Shown in pieces: positions 33,347-42,864 of a stretch of 64,000 nt of DNA. The position numbers were made by a program, and so were the translations under genes. Origin of the DNA: Bacteroidota bacterium (GTDB lineage Bacteria; Bacteroidota; Bacteroidia; Bacteroidales; UBA4417). The stretch's first letter is position 1; every line of letters begins with the position of its first letter. The stretch is taken from NCBI GenBank assembly GCA_013376995.1, contig JACAAZ010000001.1, forward strand, positions 109,486 through 173,485. The letters are read 5' to 3'. The notes under the pieces were generated by a model that searched no databases, was not told the origin of the DNA, and worked only from the letters and a program-made list of their open reading frames with translations.

Positions 33347-34114
33347 TTATCGAAAGAAGTTGGGAATAAATGCCGGGACCTTATTTTTGTAAGCTTCCCA
33401 CTCACTTTTTTCAGCCTGTTTTTTTTCTAGCATGGGAACGCCTGAAACATAGCGCAGCAAGAAGGTCATGAGTATTGGGCTTACGATTGTAAACAAACCA
33501 TCAATTTCCGGGACTGCAAAAAGCCAGATTCCCCACCAGATAAGCGATTCTCCAAAGTAATTGGGATGACGGCAGAATTGCCATAAACCGCTTACCATTA
33601 ATTTGCCGGCATTTTCCTCTTTCGAGCAAAACCTTCGAAGTTGCTGATCAGCAATGGTTTCATAAGTAATTCCAAAAAGAAATACGAAGATGCCGGCGAA
33701 TTCCAGGATACCCATATGCTCACTCCTGGAATTATTTACGAGCATGACCGGTGACGAAACCAAAAACATGATCAATCCCTGTAAAATAAAAACCTGGAAA
33801 TAGCTCCGGAGACGAAAGCGCTGCCAGGTGTTTCTCCAGGCCTTGTACCTGTAGTCTTCACCCTTGCCTTTTTTCCGGATGAACAAATAAATTGAGAGTC
33901 GCAGTCCCCAGGCAGTTACCGCTAAACTGATGATGAGTTTCTTGACAGTGATTTCTCCGGGGATGAACAGTGTTATGGCTGAAACGATAACAAACCCCGA
34001 TCCCCAGAAAATATCAATAATTGAATTGTCCTTAAGTTTCAGAGAAACAAGGAAAAGCAAGTTCAGACAAATAAAAAGGGAAAGTAACGAAATTAGGATC
34101 GAAGGCTGGAACAT
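33347..34114 (-). CDS. DUF1295 family membrane protein
   Basis: 255 residues from ATG 34114. About six membrane helices. Motifs of the DUF1295/steroid-5-alpha-reductase-like family are present: DIFWGSGFV near 34, KGEDYRYKAWR near 85, GIFVFLFGITYETIADQQLRRF, GLWQFCRHPNYFGESLIWWGIW and the end MLEKKQAEKSEWEAYKNK. The RHPNYFGE motif is shared with isoprenylcysteine methyltransferases and sterol reductases. Substrate unknown. Confidence 0.87.
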   Translation of the reverse strand: MFQPSILISLLSLFICLNLLFLVSLKLKDNSIIDIFWGSGFVIVSAITLFIPGEITVKKLIISLAVTAWGLRLSIYLFIRKKGKGEDYRYKAWRNTWQRFRLRSYFQVFILQGLIMFLVSSPVMLVNNSRSEHMGILEFAGIFVFLFGITYETIADQQLRRFCSKEENAGKLMVSGLWQFCRHPNYFGESLIWWGIWLFAVPEIDGLFTIVSPILMTFLLRYVSGVPMLEKKQAEKSEWEAYKNKVPAFIPNFFR

Positions 34115-34203
34115 CCTCAATTAATTGAAACTGGATGAAAGGTAAAAATTCCTCAACAGGAGGATTGCAAGCAGTTGAAAATAAAGAAATCTCAAGTAGG
34201 TTG

Positions 34204-36015
34204 CTATTCCATCATAACTGAGACAACAACTGTCCCAGGACCGCCGTTAACTCCGAGTACAGGACTACAATCGTTTACAAACATAGGCTTTTGCCCGGTG
34301 AGGCTTTCCATCTTCTCAGCATACCAGTCGGCAATCTTCGGATTGCGGATATGTGAAATTGCATATCCCCATGCTTTTCCAGTGGCCAATAGACTATCAA
34401 CCTCGCGCATAACTTTCTTAATGCTACCGGCTTCACTAAAAGCTTTTCCAAAAGTATCAGCCTTACCTTCATCATTCATGGTAATGAGTGGATTAACTCC
34501 CATAAGTTTCCCAAGCATTCCTTTGGAATAACTCAAGCGGCCACTCTTAACGAGGTATTTAACGGTTTTAGCACTAACGAGTAACCGACATTTCTTATTC
34601 CATGCTGGTATTTGAGCAATGATCTCGTCGTGTGACATATTATCTTCAATGGCCCTTGCAATTCTAAGGACGATCAGTCCCAAAGCGCTCGCCACCCTGT
34701 CAGATGAATGCACGGAAATACGCTTGCCACTTTGTTCACTTACAGCTTTAGCAGCCCTGGAGCTATTCGAAAACGTACCAGAGAAATGCTTGCTGATATG
34801 TATCCCGATCATTGAATCATAATGGGTTCCCAGGAATGAGTACTTGTTGATGAAATCCTTATAGGAAGGTTGGGCGGTAGTAGGATATACCGGTGATGTA
34901 TCCAGCAGGTTATAGAATTTTTCGGAGGAGATGGTTGTCCGGTCAAGGAAATGACTTTCTCCAACATGAAGGCTTAAGGGAACGATATTGATCTGGTATT
35001 TTTCAAGGAGATCCTGCGGAATATCGCAGGTAGAATCGGTCAGTATGGCAATAGGCCATTTCCTTGCATGGGCAATATCCTGCTGCATAACCATATCATC
35101 AACCTTCTGGTAGGTTATGGATGCTCTTTTTCCTACTACATCAAAAAGTGAAATAGGATCATCGGAATGGATGTGAAACCGTAGCTTTTTATCTGAACCG
35201 GCAACAACCATAGAATCCCCAAAAGATTCGATTGACTTGCGGATACTTTCTTTATTTTCCTTTGGATGATTTTCGATGGAAAGCAGTGCTTCGCAGCAAT
35301 ACCTGAACGTGATCTCCTCGTGTGAGAAAGTATCTGTTTCAAGGATGGTGATCTCGTTTGCTGCAACGCTAAGTTTGCGGATCGACTGCCTGTTTTTGAA
35401 GAAATCAATCATACCTTCCAGGAAAAGAACAAATCCTTTCGCACCGGCATCAACCACATTGGCCTTGGCAAGAACTTCAAGCTGCTTTGTTGTGGCCACA
35501 AGTGAATCTTTAGCAATCTGAAAAGCTTTGGTAAGCAATTCGACGAAATCATCGATCAGGCCCTTCATCTTGTATATAAATTCTGCCCATTCCCTGATCA
35601 CCGAAATCATAGTTCCTTCCACAGGATTTGCTATTGCTTCGTATGCGTAAGTAACTGCCTTACTCACTGATTTTGCAAAATTATCAACCGTAAAGGTTTC
35701 TTCAGATTCAATTTCATTGCTAAAGCCATAGAGAAACTGGGCGAAAATAATTCCTGAGTTTCCTCTTGCACCGACAAGTGCAGCTTCGGCAAGTGCGCTG
35801 GCGGTAACTTTGATATTGTCGGTTGGAATTGGACTATCAACGATAGAGCGCATCATACTGGCAAGGTTGGTACCAGTGTCAGCATCCGCAACCGGGAAAA
35901 CATTGATTTTATTAATCAGACCCTGATTCTCGAAAACTCGCTGGGCACCTGCAAGAAAAGCATAGTAGAGACTGCGCCCATCAAGGACTTTAACGAAGGG
36001 TTGTGTTTTTTCCAA
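34204..36015 (-). CDS. DAK2-DegV fusion protein
   Basis: 603 residues. The N-terminal DAK2 domain (about 8-210) has NVFPVADADTGTNLASMM and ALVGARGNSGIIFAQF, the Mg-ATP binding signature of fatty-acid kinase FakA and dihydroxyacetone kinases. After a linker, the C-terminal DegV domain (about 320-603) has ILTDSTCDIPQ, the fatty-acid binding fold of FakB, and GVNPLITMNDEGK. Kinase and lipid carrier in one chain point to fatty-acid phosphorylation, inferred from family. The start is TTG at 36015: no ATG lies upstream before a stop, and the first internal ATG falls inside the DAK2 motif. Confidence 0.87.
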   Translation of the reverse strand: MEKTQPFVKVLDGRSLYYAFLAGAQRVFENQGLINKINVFPVADADTGTNLASMMRSIVDSPIPTDNIKVTASALAEAALVGARGNSGIIFAQFLYGFSNEIESEETFTVDNFAKSVSKAVTYAYEAIANPVEGTMISVIREWAEFIYKMKGLIDDFVELLTKAFQIAKDSLVATTKQLEVLAKANVVDAGAKGFVLFLEGMIDFFKNRQSIRKLSVAANEITILETDTFSHEEITFRYCCEALLSIENHPKENKESIRKSIESFGDSMVVAGSDKKLRFHIHSDDPISLFDVVGKRASITYQKVDDMVMQQDIAHARKWPIAILTDSTCDIPQDLLEKYQINIVPLSLHVGESHFLDRTTISSEKFYNLLDTSPVYPTTAQPSYKDFINKYSFLGTHYDSMIGIHISKHFSGTFSNSSRAAKAVSEQSGKRISVHSSDRVASALGLIVLRIARAIEDNMSHDEIIAQIPAWNKKCRLLVSAKTVKYLVKSGRLSYSKGMLGKLMGVNPLITMNDEGKADTFGKAFSEAGSIKKVMREVDSLLATGKAWGYAISHIRNPKIADWYAEKMESLTGQKPMFVNDCSPVLGVNGGPGTVVVSVMME

Positions 36016-36161
36016 TGAATTGCTATTTAGTGTTGATTGTGCAATGCCTCAAAACGCTTCTATAGAACTGCGACCTCAAAAGTAATCATATTTAACATAT
36101 CAACATTTTATAATATGTTAATTTCCGTTAAGTGTAGCTTTGAAGAAATCAGCGATTGCGA

Positions 36162-36668
36162 TTATTTGAGGCGGGTGAAACCAATAAAATTTTCCCCATC
36201 AATCCGTTTGTTCAAATCTTCCAAGAGGTTTGCAAATTTATGGGCTGGTCCGCATGCATACATCTTTTCGAGGGGATTCTTATCAACAACCATTTTCATT
36301 AATTCCTCCGAACCCGGCGTTGCGGGAAGTGCTGCGTATTGTTCATAAGTTAGTTTGATGAAGGCAACATTCTCGGAAATACCACGATTATCGAGTAAAT
36401 ATCCTTTATGCAACTGGGTAGGATGTGCCAATTGTCCTTTGTAATATACATCCTTGATATCAGGATAGGATGCAATTGATTTTTTATCTGCTGAAAGGAT
36501 AACAGGGACCAACTGTGAATAATCAGCCTTGGTCTTGTATATAATAACCTGAGGGGAAGCAATTTTGGCGGCTGGTTCCGCTTTGGCCTTATGCCTGCAT
36601 ATAGAGCAGGAACTGAAGAATACCCCGGTAATAACCAGGGCAATTAATGCAATCAGTTTACGTTCCAT
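36162..36668 (-). CDS. Putative lipoprotein
   Basis: 168 residues from ATG 36668. The signal peptide ends in VFFSSC, a lipobox with Cys near 20, so a lipoprotein is likely. The mature part has about 140 residues, including YKTKADYSQLVPVILSADKK near 45, then YYKGQLAHPTQLHKGYLLD and MYACGPAHKFANLLEDLNKR. I do not recognise a named family. No operon partner. Confidence 0.75.
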   Translation of the reverse strand: MERKLIALIALVITGVFFSSCSICRHKAKAEPAAKIASPQVIIYKTKADYSQLVPVILSADKKSIASYPDIKDVYYKGQLAHPTQLHKGYLLDNRGISENVAFIKLTYEQYAALPATPGSEELMKMVVDKNPLEKMYACGPAHKFANLLEDLNKRIDGENFIGFTRLK

Positions 36669-36856
36669 GGTTATGATTTTGAGCAAATGTAAAAAAATGA
36701 GGGCAACAAGAACAAAAAATGATGTTTTAACGTAAATTCGCAGCGCAATTTTTTTGGCATGGAATTTGTAAAATTTCAGGCTATGTTTTCAAAATCTGGT
36801 CTTCATTGAACATTACACGTATTCTTTAGTTGATTAACAAAAACAAATCCATTCAA

Positions 36857-37318
36857 ATGAAAAAAGTACTTCTAACTCTTGGTGTTACATTCTTCCTGGC
36901 TTTTTCACTTATAGCCCAAAACACCGAAACTCAACCTGTAGTTAATAAGAATGCCCCGGTAATCAATTTCGACAAGACTACCCACGATTATGGGACAGTT
37001 GTTAAGGGAGGCGATGGTACCTGCGAATTCAAATTCAAGAATACGGGTGTTGAACCACTGATCCTTTCAAATGTAACTTCATCCTGTGGATGTACAGTAC
37101 CCGAATGGCCCCGTGAACCGGTCCTCAAGGGAAAATCAAATGTGATAAAGGTTAAATACGATACAAACCGCGTAGGGCCTATCAATAAGACCATTACCGT
37201 TGTTTCAAATGCCACTAACAGTTCAATCCAATTGCATATCATCGGAACTATAACTGATAAGGTTGATGGAGCTACAATGCCGGTTAAAAATGATGGTGCT
37301 GCACCAATAGCAAAATAG
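36857..37318 (+). CDS. DUF1573 exported protein
   Basis: 153 residues from ATG 36857. The signal peptide is 1-20 (ending LIAQ). The DUF1573 domain (about 35-130) is recognised from FDKTTHDYGTVVKG, EFKFKNTGVEPLIL and SSCGCTVPEWPREPVLKG, then KYDTNRVGPINKTITV. This is an immunoglobulin-like periplasmic fold common in Bacteroidota, of unknown precise role. A strong terminator follows. The gene is monocistronic. Confidence 0.9.
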   Translation: MKKVLLTLGVTFFLAFSLIAQNTETQPVVNKNAPVINFDKTTHDYGTVVKGGDGTCEFKFKNTGVEPLILSNVTSSCGCTVPEWPREPVLKGKSNVIKVKYDTNRVGPINKTITVVSNATNSSIQLHIIGTITDKVDGATMPVKNDGAAPIAK

Positions 37319-37343
37319 GTAAGATTTTTACTTCGGAGTATGA

Positions 37344-37375
37344 CCCGATGACCAGCTTTGGCATCGGGTTTTTTT
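37344..37375 (+). terminator. Rho-independent terminator of the DUF1573 gene
   Basis: CCCGATG pairs with CATCGGG over an 11-base loop and is followed by TTTTTTTATTT. It lies 25 bases past the stop. Confidence 0.9.
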
Positions 37376-37454
37376 ATTTAATGTTTTATATATCAGCGAA
37401 TTATATTCTGTCAAATATTTTCTTCCTATGCATATGCTCCTGTATTTAAATAGT

Positions 37455-37462
37455 TACTTTTG
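37455..37462 (+). promoter_or_regulatory. Possible Bacteroidota -7 box of the aminotransferase gene
   Basis: TACTTTTG fits TAnnTTTG, 40 bases upstream of the ATG at 37503. No good TTG is seen at the -33 position. Confidence 0.35.
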
Positions 37463-37502
37463 CACTGTTTTTTAATTCACAAATTCTAATCTTTTACGCT
37501 CT

Positions 37503-38699
37503 ATGCCTACTGTTTCGACCCGGGGAATGCAGATGCCTGCTTCACCTATCCGCAAACTTGTCCCATATGCCGAATCTGCCAAAAAGAAAGGTATCAAGGT
37601 TTATCACCTTAATATAGGTCAGCCAGATATTAAAACTCCGGAAGTTGCTCTTCAGGCAATCAGAAATTATGATGGAAAGGTTATAGAATACAGCCATTCA
37701 GCGGGCAATGAGTCTTATCGGCGTGCACTTGCAGCCAATTATACCAAGCTTGGAATTGAAGTTAACCATAACCAGATACTAATAACTACAGGCGGCTCTG
37801 AAGCTGTTCTGTTTGCTCTCTTCTCATGCCTTAACCCCGGCGATGAGATCATTATCCCTGAGCCGTTCTATACCAACTACAATGCCTTTGCTCTTACAGC
37901 GAATGTGGTTGTTAAGCCCATAACTTCGAATATTAAAGATGGATTTGCTCTTCCTCCCATCAGCGATTTCGAAAAAGTGATTACCCCGCGCACCAAGGCT
38001 ATCATGGTATGTAATCCGAATAATCCAACCGGGTATCTCTATAGCAAGGAAGAACTTTACCAGTTGCGTGAACTGGTTCTCAAACATGACCTTTTCCTGT
38101 TTGCTGATGAAGTTTACAGGGAATTTTGTTATGGTGGCAATGAGCATTTCTCTGTAATGAAACTTGAAGGCCTTGAGCAGCATGCCATAATGATGGATTC
38201 TGTTTCAAAAAGATACAGTGAATGCGGTGTCAGGATTGGTGCCCTTGTTACAAGGAATGAAGGTATTATCCAGGCTGCCCTCAAATATGCACAGGCAAGA
38301 TTGAGCCCGCCTTCCCTTGGTCAGGTTGTTGGAGAAGCATCCTTGCAAACTCCGCCTGATTATTTTAAGGAAGTGTATGATGAATATATTAACCGTCGTG
38401 ACTTTGTTATCGATGCATTGAATAAAATTCCGGGTGTTTTTGCCCCAAAACCTAAAGGCGCATTCTATGCAATTGTCAGCCTTCCAATTGATGACAGCGA
38501 TAAGTTCTGTCAATGGCTGCTTGAAGATTTCAATTATAAGAATCAAACTGTGATGCTGGCTCCCGCATCAGGATTTTATGCTACAGCCGGACTTGGCAAA
38601 AATGAAGTCCGTATTGCCTATGTTCTGAAAACGGAAGATCTGCGCAATGCAGTTGAATGCCTTGCAGAAGCTTTAAAAGTATATCCTGGTCTTAAATAA
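37503..38699 (+). CDS. Class I aminotransferase (aspartate aminotransferase-like)
   Basis: 398 residues. The start has GMQMPASPIRKLVPYA and LNIGQPDIKTPE; later CNPNNPTGYLYS, FADEVYREFCYGG and the PLP lysine in SVSKRYSECGVRIG. It ends with the conserved EVRIAYVL. It belongs to the broad aspartate/aromatic aminotransferase group; substrate range is not visible. It makes 2-oxoacids from amino acids (or the reverse), so it could feed the 2-oxoacid oxidation systems in the window. Confidence 0.92.
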   Translation: MPTVSTRGMQMPASPIRKLVPYAESAKKKGIKVYHLNIGQPDIKTPEVALQAIRNYDGKVIEYSHSAGNESYRRALAANYTKLGIEVNHNQILITTGGSEAVLFALFSCLNPGDEIIIPEPFYTNYNAFALTANVVVKPITSNIKDGFALPPISDFEKVITPRTKAIMVCNPNNPTGYLYSKEELYQLRELVLKHDLFLFADEVYREFCYGGNEHFSVMKLEGLEQHAIMMDSVSKRYSECGVRIGALVTRNEGIIQAALKYAQARLSPPSLGQVVGEASLQTPPDYFKEVYDEYINRRDFVIDALNKIPGVFAPKPKGAFYAIVSLPIDDSDKFCQWLLEDFNYKNQTVMLAPASGFYATAGLGKNEVRIAYVLKTEDLRNAVECLAEALKVYPGLK

Positions 38700-38725
38700 T
38701 TCAGAACACAATACCGGAAGAATTT

Positions 38726-38772
38726 GCTGCAGTTGCAATTGTTGGTTGGGATCAACAATGCAGCTGCTTTTC
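38726..38772 (+). terminator. Possible terminator after the aminotransferase gene
   Basis: GCTGCA (38726-38731) pairs with TGCAGC (38759-38764), and TTGTTG (38739-38744) with CAACAA (38753-38758), then TGCTTTTCTTTT. The stem has a bulge, so it is weaker than the others. The rest of the 38700-38991 gap holds a promoter candidate only. Confidence 0.5.
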
Positions 38773-38908
38773 TTTTATCCGTGATATTGGTCGGGGTTGA
38801 ACAATATCCATGAGCTGTTTATTATTAAAGTCCTCAAAATCAATTTTGGTGGTTACCGCTTATTACATATTTACTAATCTGGACATAAAATAGGCCGAAT
38901 AACTAATA

Positions 38909-38936
38909 TTGGTTACTTATTCAGCCCTTACTTTTG
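38909..38936 (+). promoter_or_regulatory. Candidate promoter of the secreted protein gene
   Basis: TTG (38909-38911) and TACTTTTG (38929-38936) are separated by 17 bases, shorter than the usual 19-20. It lies 56 bases upstream of the ATG. Confidence 0.4.
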
Positions 38937-38991
38937 ACAATTCACGTTATCTTAATCCTGAATTTACAATTACACATTAAATAGAATTAAA

Positions 38992-40026
38992 ATGAAAAAG
39001 CTTACTTTCTTGGTTATAGCTGTCTTTGGGCTTATAACGCTGGCAAATGCCCAAACTTCAGGGCCGGATGCCAAATTGTCAAAACTATTCGAGAAGAGCA
39101 TGACAATTGATAAAATTCTTGCTTTGCCTGACGCTGATTTTTGGAAGTATAGTCAATCTGTTTTGTACCAGAACCAGGGCTTTGAGGATGGACATGGAAT
39201 TTACGCCTGGCCACCGGCCATGAAACAGTTCCCTAAAAAGGTTGGATTGCTGTCATTTATCGTTTTTGACCCGGGTTTCTTCGAGGCGAGGGTTAAGAAC
39301 TACGGGACCATGCTTACCTTGAGGAGCTATAAAGGAGACGCTGTATCCCTCGATAATACAGAACAGCTTACAAGCTTCTTTTATGGTGAGACCCTACCCG
39401 AATTAAAAGATAATTTCAAATATTTTGGTTCAGAACTGCTTACCCCGGAAGAGTTCTGCACAACAGATGCAATCCGAGAGGCTTACCAGAATTTTTCCTT
39501 CAAGGAGAAAGAAAGTGCTGAATGGATAAGCAAGGAAAGCAAGGCCAATACAATGGCTATTCCTGCAGGCCAGCATTTGTATTATGCAGAAAACCTCACA
39601 GCTCCTGCCTTCGTTGATGCTATTGGAGCGAAGGCAAACCAGTTGGGTTTGGATGCAGTTGCAATTCTCAAAATTCAGTTTGGGATTGATGAAAAAGGTA
39701 CTATTTGCATTCAGTCTATTAACTACGGACTTTATGGCTCCAATCCTGTCCCGAAAAATCCCGATTCGAAAAATGCTGCGACCAATGCGGCTATAGCTTA
39801 CCATGAAAACCAGGTTTTTAATGCCAAAAAATTGGGTGCACTTGACCTGGATGCCATGCTGAAAGCGGACAAGGGACTGAATGTGGTAGTATATGCTGAA
39901 AATAAGAGTGGTAAAATCTATAAGTTTGATAATATCGGGAAACTCATCAATAAGGTAGCCTTAGGCTCAAATTATGAATTGAATATGTGGATAAAAGGGG
40001 ATTGGAAACCTTTTAAATATGAATAA
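38992..40026 (+). CDS. Exported protein of unknown function
   Basis: 344 residues. Signal peptide 1-20 (ending ANAQ). The mature protein has an N-terminal half rich in aromatic residues (YAWPPAMKQFPKKVGLLSFIVFD) and a C-terminal part with YYAENLTAPAFVDAIGAKANQLGLDAV, suggesting a conserved domain. No catalytic signature is seen and I do not recognise a family. It is monocistronic, between an aminotransferase and NamZ. Probably periplasmic or outer-membrane associated. Confidence 0.7.
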   Translation: MKKLTFLVIAVFGLITLANAQTSGPDAKLSKLFEKSMTIDKILALPDADFWKYSQSVLYQNQGFEDGHGIYAWPPAMKQFPKKVGLLSFIVFDPGFFEARVKNYGTMLTLRSYKGDAVSLDNTEQLTSFFYGETLPELKDNFKYFGSELLTPEEFCTTDAIREAYQNFSFKEKESAEWISKESKANTMAIPAGQHLYYAENLTAPAFVDAIGAKANQLGLDAVAILKIQFGIDEKGTICIQSINYGLYGSNPVPKNPDSKNAATNAAIAYHENQVFNAKKLGALDLDAMLKADKGLNVVVYAENKSGKIYKFDNIGKLINKVALGSNYELNMWIKGDWKPFKYE

Positions 40027-40196
40027 TAGCAATTGGTAACAGAAGATAACATGATTCAGCAGGATTCTGAAAAACGTGGTTTCTATATCCACTTGCAGAT
40101 GCAATTTAAATAAATCTGAAGCCTGATCAATCGGTTCAGAAATAATCAGGTCAAGCAAACGAAATGGTTAAAAAGGGCTTGAAATATCCAGGTTGA

Positions 40197-41393
40197 TTAT
40201 TGGTTATCCGGATATAATAGGTATTTGTTCCTGATCTTCATGAACTTGGCCAAATCTTCTTTCCAGCTTTGCCGGATCTCATTTTCAGACATACCTTTCT
40301 CGATCTGGATTCTCAGTTGATCGGTACCGGCTAATTTATCGAAATATGGGGTGAAAAACTTGCCCTTTGACTTCAATTCATTATAAACCTTGATGATCAG
40401 GGTAAGATCAATCTGTCCGTTTTGCTTCATGATGTCAGCCTTATTCAAAAGGTTAAGGCCATGACAAACCTGGCCCAGCAAAGGCGGATTATCACTAACG
40501 CCTTGGATGCTTTCCGGGGTGAATGTATAGTCACCATCGAGATAATCAGGATGCCCGATAACTTCGAACGGATGATCTGTCCCCCGGCCAACACTAACAA
40601 TCGTACCTTCGAAAAAACAGAGTGTAGGATAGAGGTAAACGGAAGCCATGGATTTGAGGTTAGGAGATGGAGGCACCGGCAGCTGGTACCGGTTGGCATG
40701 TGAATAATTCTTGCATTGGATCACTCGCAGGCCGCATTTGAGATTCTCCCCCAGCCAATGTTCTTCATTAATCATAGTTGCATATTCGCCAATGGTCATT
40801 CCATAAACCACCGGTATTTGATATAGCCCCACAAATGAGGAGTATCGGCTTTGAAGTACAGGCCCATCGATGTAATATCCATTCGGATTTGGACGATCAA
40901 GGATAATGATTCCGACTTGGTTTTCGGCGCAGGATTTCATCAGGTAGCTCAGCGTGGAAATGTAAGTATAGAATCTGCAACCTACATCCTGCAAATCAAA
41001 TACAATGACATTAATTCCTTGAAGATCCTCCTTACACGGTTTCTTGTAATCGGCATAAAGAGAAACTATTGGTATACCTGTTTGTTTGTCAATTGTGTTC
41101 CTTATAAGTTTACCATCAGCAGCATCACCCCTGAAACCATGTTCTGCGCTGAATATTTTAACGATTTTAACTCCCCTGGAAACAAGAGTATCCAAAGTGT
41201 TTCTCTGTCCAACCATTGAAGCCTGGTTCCCAACATAACCCACCTTCCGGTTCTTCAGAATAGGCAGGTATTCATTCATTTGGTAAGCACCGGGAGTGAT
41301 CCGGTTCTTTTCGCCTAGAGGAGTCTGAGCATTAATTGTGACAGATCCAACAAGGATTGCAAAAAATAATAATCTGAAGAAGAGTGCATTCAT
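40197..41393 (-). CDS. namZ: NamZ-type exo-beta-N-acetylmuramidase (DUF1343)
   Basis: 398 residues. Signal peptide 1-22. The DUF1343 fold is seen from VGYVGNQASMV, IFSAEHGFRGDAADG (with Glu and His), FDLQDVGCRFYTYI, ILDRPNPNGYYIDGP, PVVYGMTIGEYA and SVGRGTDHPFE. Family members studied in Bacteroidota remove N-acetylmuramic acid from non-reducing ends of peptidoglycan fragments. It is likely periplasmic and used for peptidoglycan recycling. No partner genes are beside it. Confidence 0.9.
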   Translation of the reverse strand: MNALFFRLLFFAILVGSVTINAQTPLGEKNRITPGAYQMNEYLPILKNRKVGYVGNQASMVGQRNTLDTLVSRGVKIVKIFSAEHGFRGDAADGKLIRNTIDKQTGIPIVSLYADYKKPCKEDLQGINVIVFDLQDVGCRFYTYISTLSYLMKSCAENQVGIIILDRPNPNGYYIDGPVLQSRYSSFVGLYQIPVVYGMTIGEYATMINEEHWLGENLKCGLRVIQCKNYSHANRYQLPVPPSPNLKSMASVYLYPTLCFFEGTIVSVGRGTDHPFEVIGHPDYLDGDYTFTPESIQGVSDNPPLLGQVCHGLNLLNKADIMKQNGQIDLTLIIKVYNELKSKGKFFTPYFDKLAGTDQLRIQIEKGMSENEIRQSWKEDLAKFMKIRNKYLLYPDNQ

Positions 41394-41495
41394 CTGGTTC
41401 GTAGATTTAGTAACAGGAATGTATCCGGCAAATTGTTCAAGGCAGGCATCGATTCAAAGATAAGGTGAATTGTAATACATGGCAAATCCGAAAAG

Positions 41496-42758
41496 ATGGG
41501 AATCATTCCTTTTCCTAACTTTGCTGAAAGCTACATTGTGAATTACGAATTATTTATAGCTAAGCGGATTATTAAAGGCGGTCGGGGAGGGTTCTCCGGG
41601 CCAGTGGTGAAGATATCAGTGGTCAGCGTAGCCCTTGGACTGGCTGTGATGATAGTAGCTGTAGCAATTGTCACTGGATTCCAGAGACAGATCCAGGAGA
41701 AGATCACAGGCTTTGGAGCGCATATACAGATAGCCAAGTTTGATGCCAATAACTCCTTTGAGTTTTCGCCGATCAGTTCTAACCAGTCCTTTTACCCTTC
41801 ATTGGAAAAGGAATACGGGATTAAACATATCCAGGTGTTCGGAGTAAAAGCTGGAATTGTCCAGACTTCAAACGAGATACAGGGTATCGTTCTGAAAGGT
41901 GTAGGCCGGGATTTTGACTGGACCTATTTCAAGGATAAACTTGTCCAGGGTAGAACATTTTATTCGGGGATTGCAGTACCCAATGACTCCGTCATCATTT
42001 CAAGGAGCCTGGCTTCCGTGTTGAAGCTGAAAACCGGTGACCCGCTCAGGACCTATTTTATTATCAATAATGAAGCAAGAGCCCGGAAGTTCATTATTTC
42101 CGGGATATATAATACCGGGCTTGAGGAGTTTGATAAGCTGTATATTTTTGGGGATATCAAGCAAATCCAAAAATTAAATGGCTGGGATTCAACACAGGTT
42201 TCAGGTTTTGAAGTGCTGGTTGACCGCTTTGATGAATTGAAGGCGATTACTGCAGATATTTATAAGGAAATAGGTTACGACATGGATGCCCGGAGCATAC
42301 GGGAAATGTATCCCCAGCTGTTCGACTGGCTTGACCTGCAGGATATCAATGTAGCAATTATTCTTATACTGATGGTACTCGTTTCAGGTATCGCCATGAT
42401 ATCTACCTTGCTGATTCTTATTCTTGAGCGTTCAAACATGATTGGGATATTGAAGGCGCTGGGAGCCAGGAATTTCAGTATCAGGAGGATATTCCTATAC
42501 AATGCAGCATACATTATTTCTCGGGGATTACTCTGGGGAAATACGGTGGGTATACTGATCTGCCTGCTCCAAAAGTATTTTGGGATTATTCACCTGAATG
42601 AGGAATCCTATTTTATGTCTACAGTGCCAATCAATTTTGATCTGTTTCATATATTTTTGCTCAATGCGGGAACCATGGCCGTTTGTATACTGATGCTTAT
42701 CATACCCTCACTTATCATTTCAAGGATAGTTCCAGCCAGGGCAATCCGTTTCGATTAA
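41496..42758 (+). CDS. LolE/FtsX-like ABC permease
   Basis: 420 residues if ATG 41496 is used; the GTG at 41538 gives the typical family start VNYELFIAKRIIKG and 14 fewer residues. One N-terminal membrane helix, then a periplasmic domain of about 230 residues, then three C-terminal helices with MISTLLILILERSNMIGILKALGA, characteristic of LolC/LolE/MacB permeases. It probably helps lipoprotein release to the outer membrane. No ATPase gene is adjacent. Confidence 0.88.
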   Translation: MGIIPFPNFAESYIVNYELFIAKRIIKGGRGGFSGPVVKISVVSVALGLAVMIVAVAIVTGFQRQIQEKITGFGAHIQIAKFDANNSFEFSPISSNQSFYPSLEKEYGIKHIQVFGVKAGIVQTSNEIQGIVLKGVGRDFDWTYFKDKLVQGRTFYSGIAVPNDSVIISRSLASVLKLKTGDPLRTYFIINNEARARKFIISGIYNTGLEEFDKLYIFGDIKQIQKLNGWDSTQVSGFEVLVDRFDELKAITADIYKEIGYDMDARSIREMYPQLFDWLDLQDINVAIILILMVLVSGIAMISTLLILILERSNMIGILKALGARNFSIRRIFLYNAAYIISRGLLWGNTVGILICLLQKYFGIIHLNEESYFMSTVPINFDLFHIFLLNAGTMAVCILMLIIPSLIISRIVPARAIRFD

Positions 42759-42864
42759 ACCAAAATTGTATTTCTGTTGTTTATTTGGTAATTTTAAGCT
42801 TGGAATAAGAACAGGCCAAATTGGTTAGTTGAATTATATTTTTTGAACTTAAGCACCTTCCATC

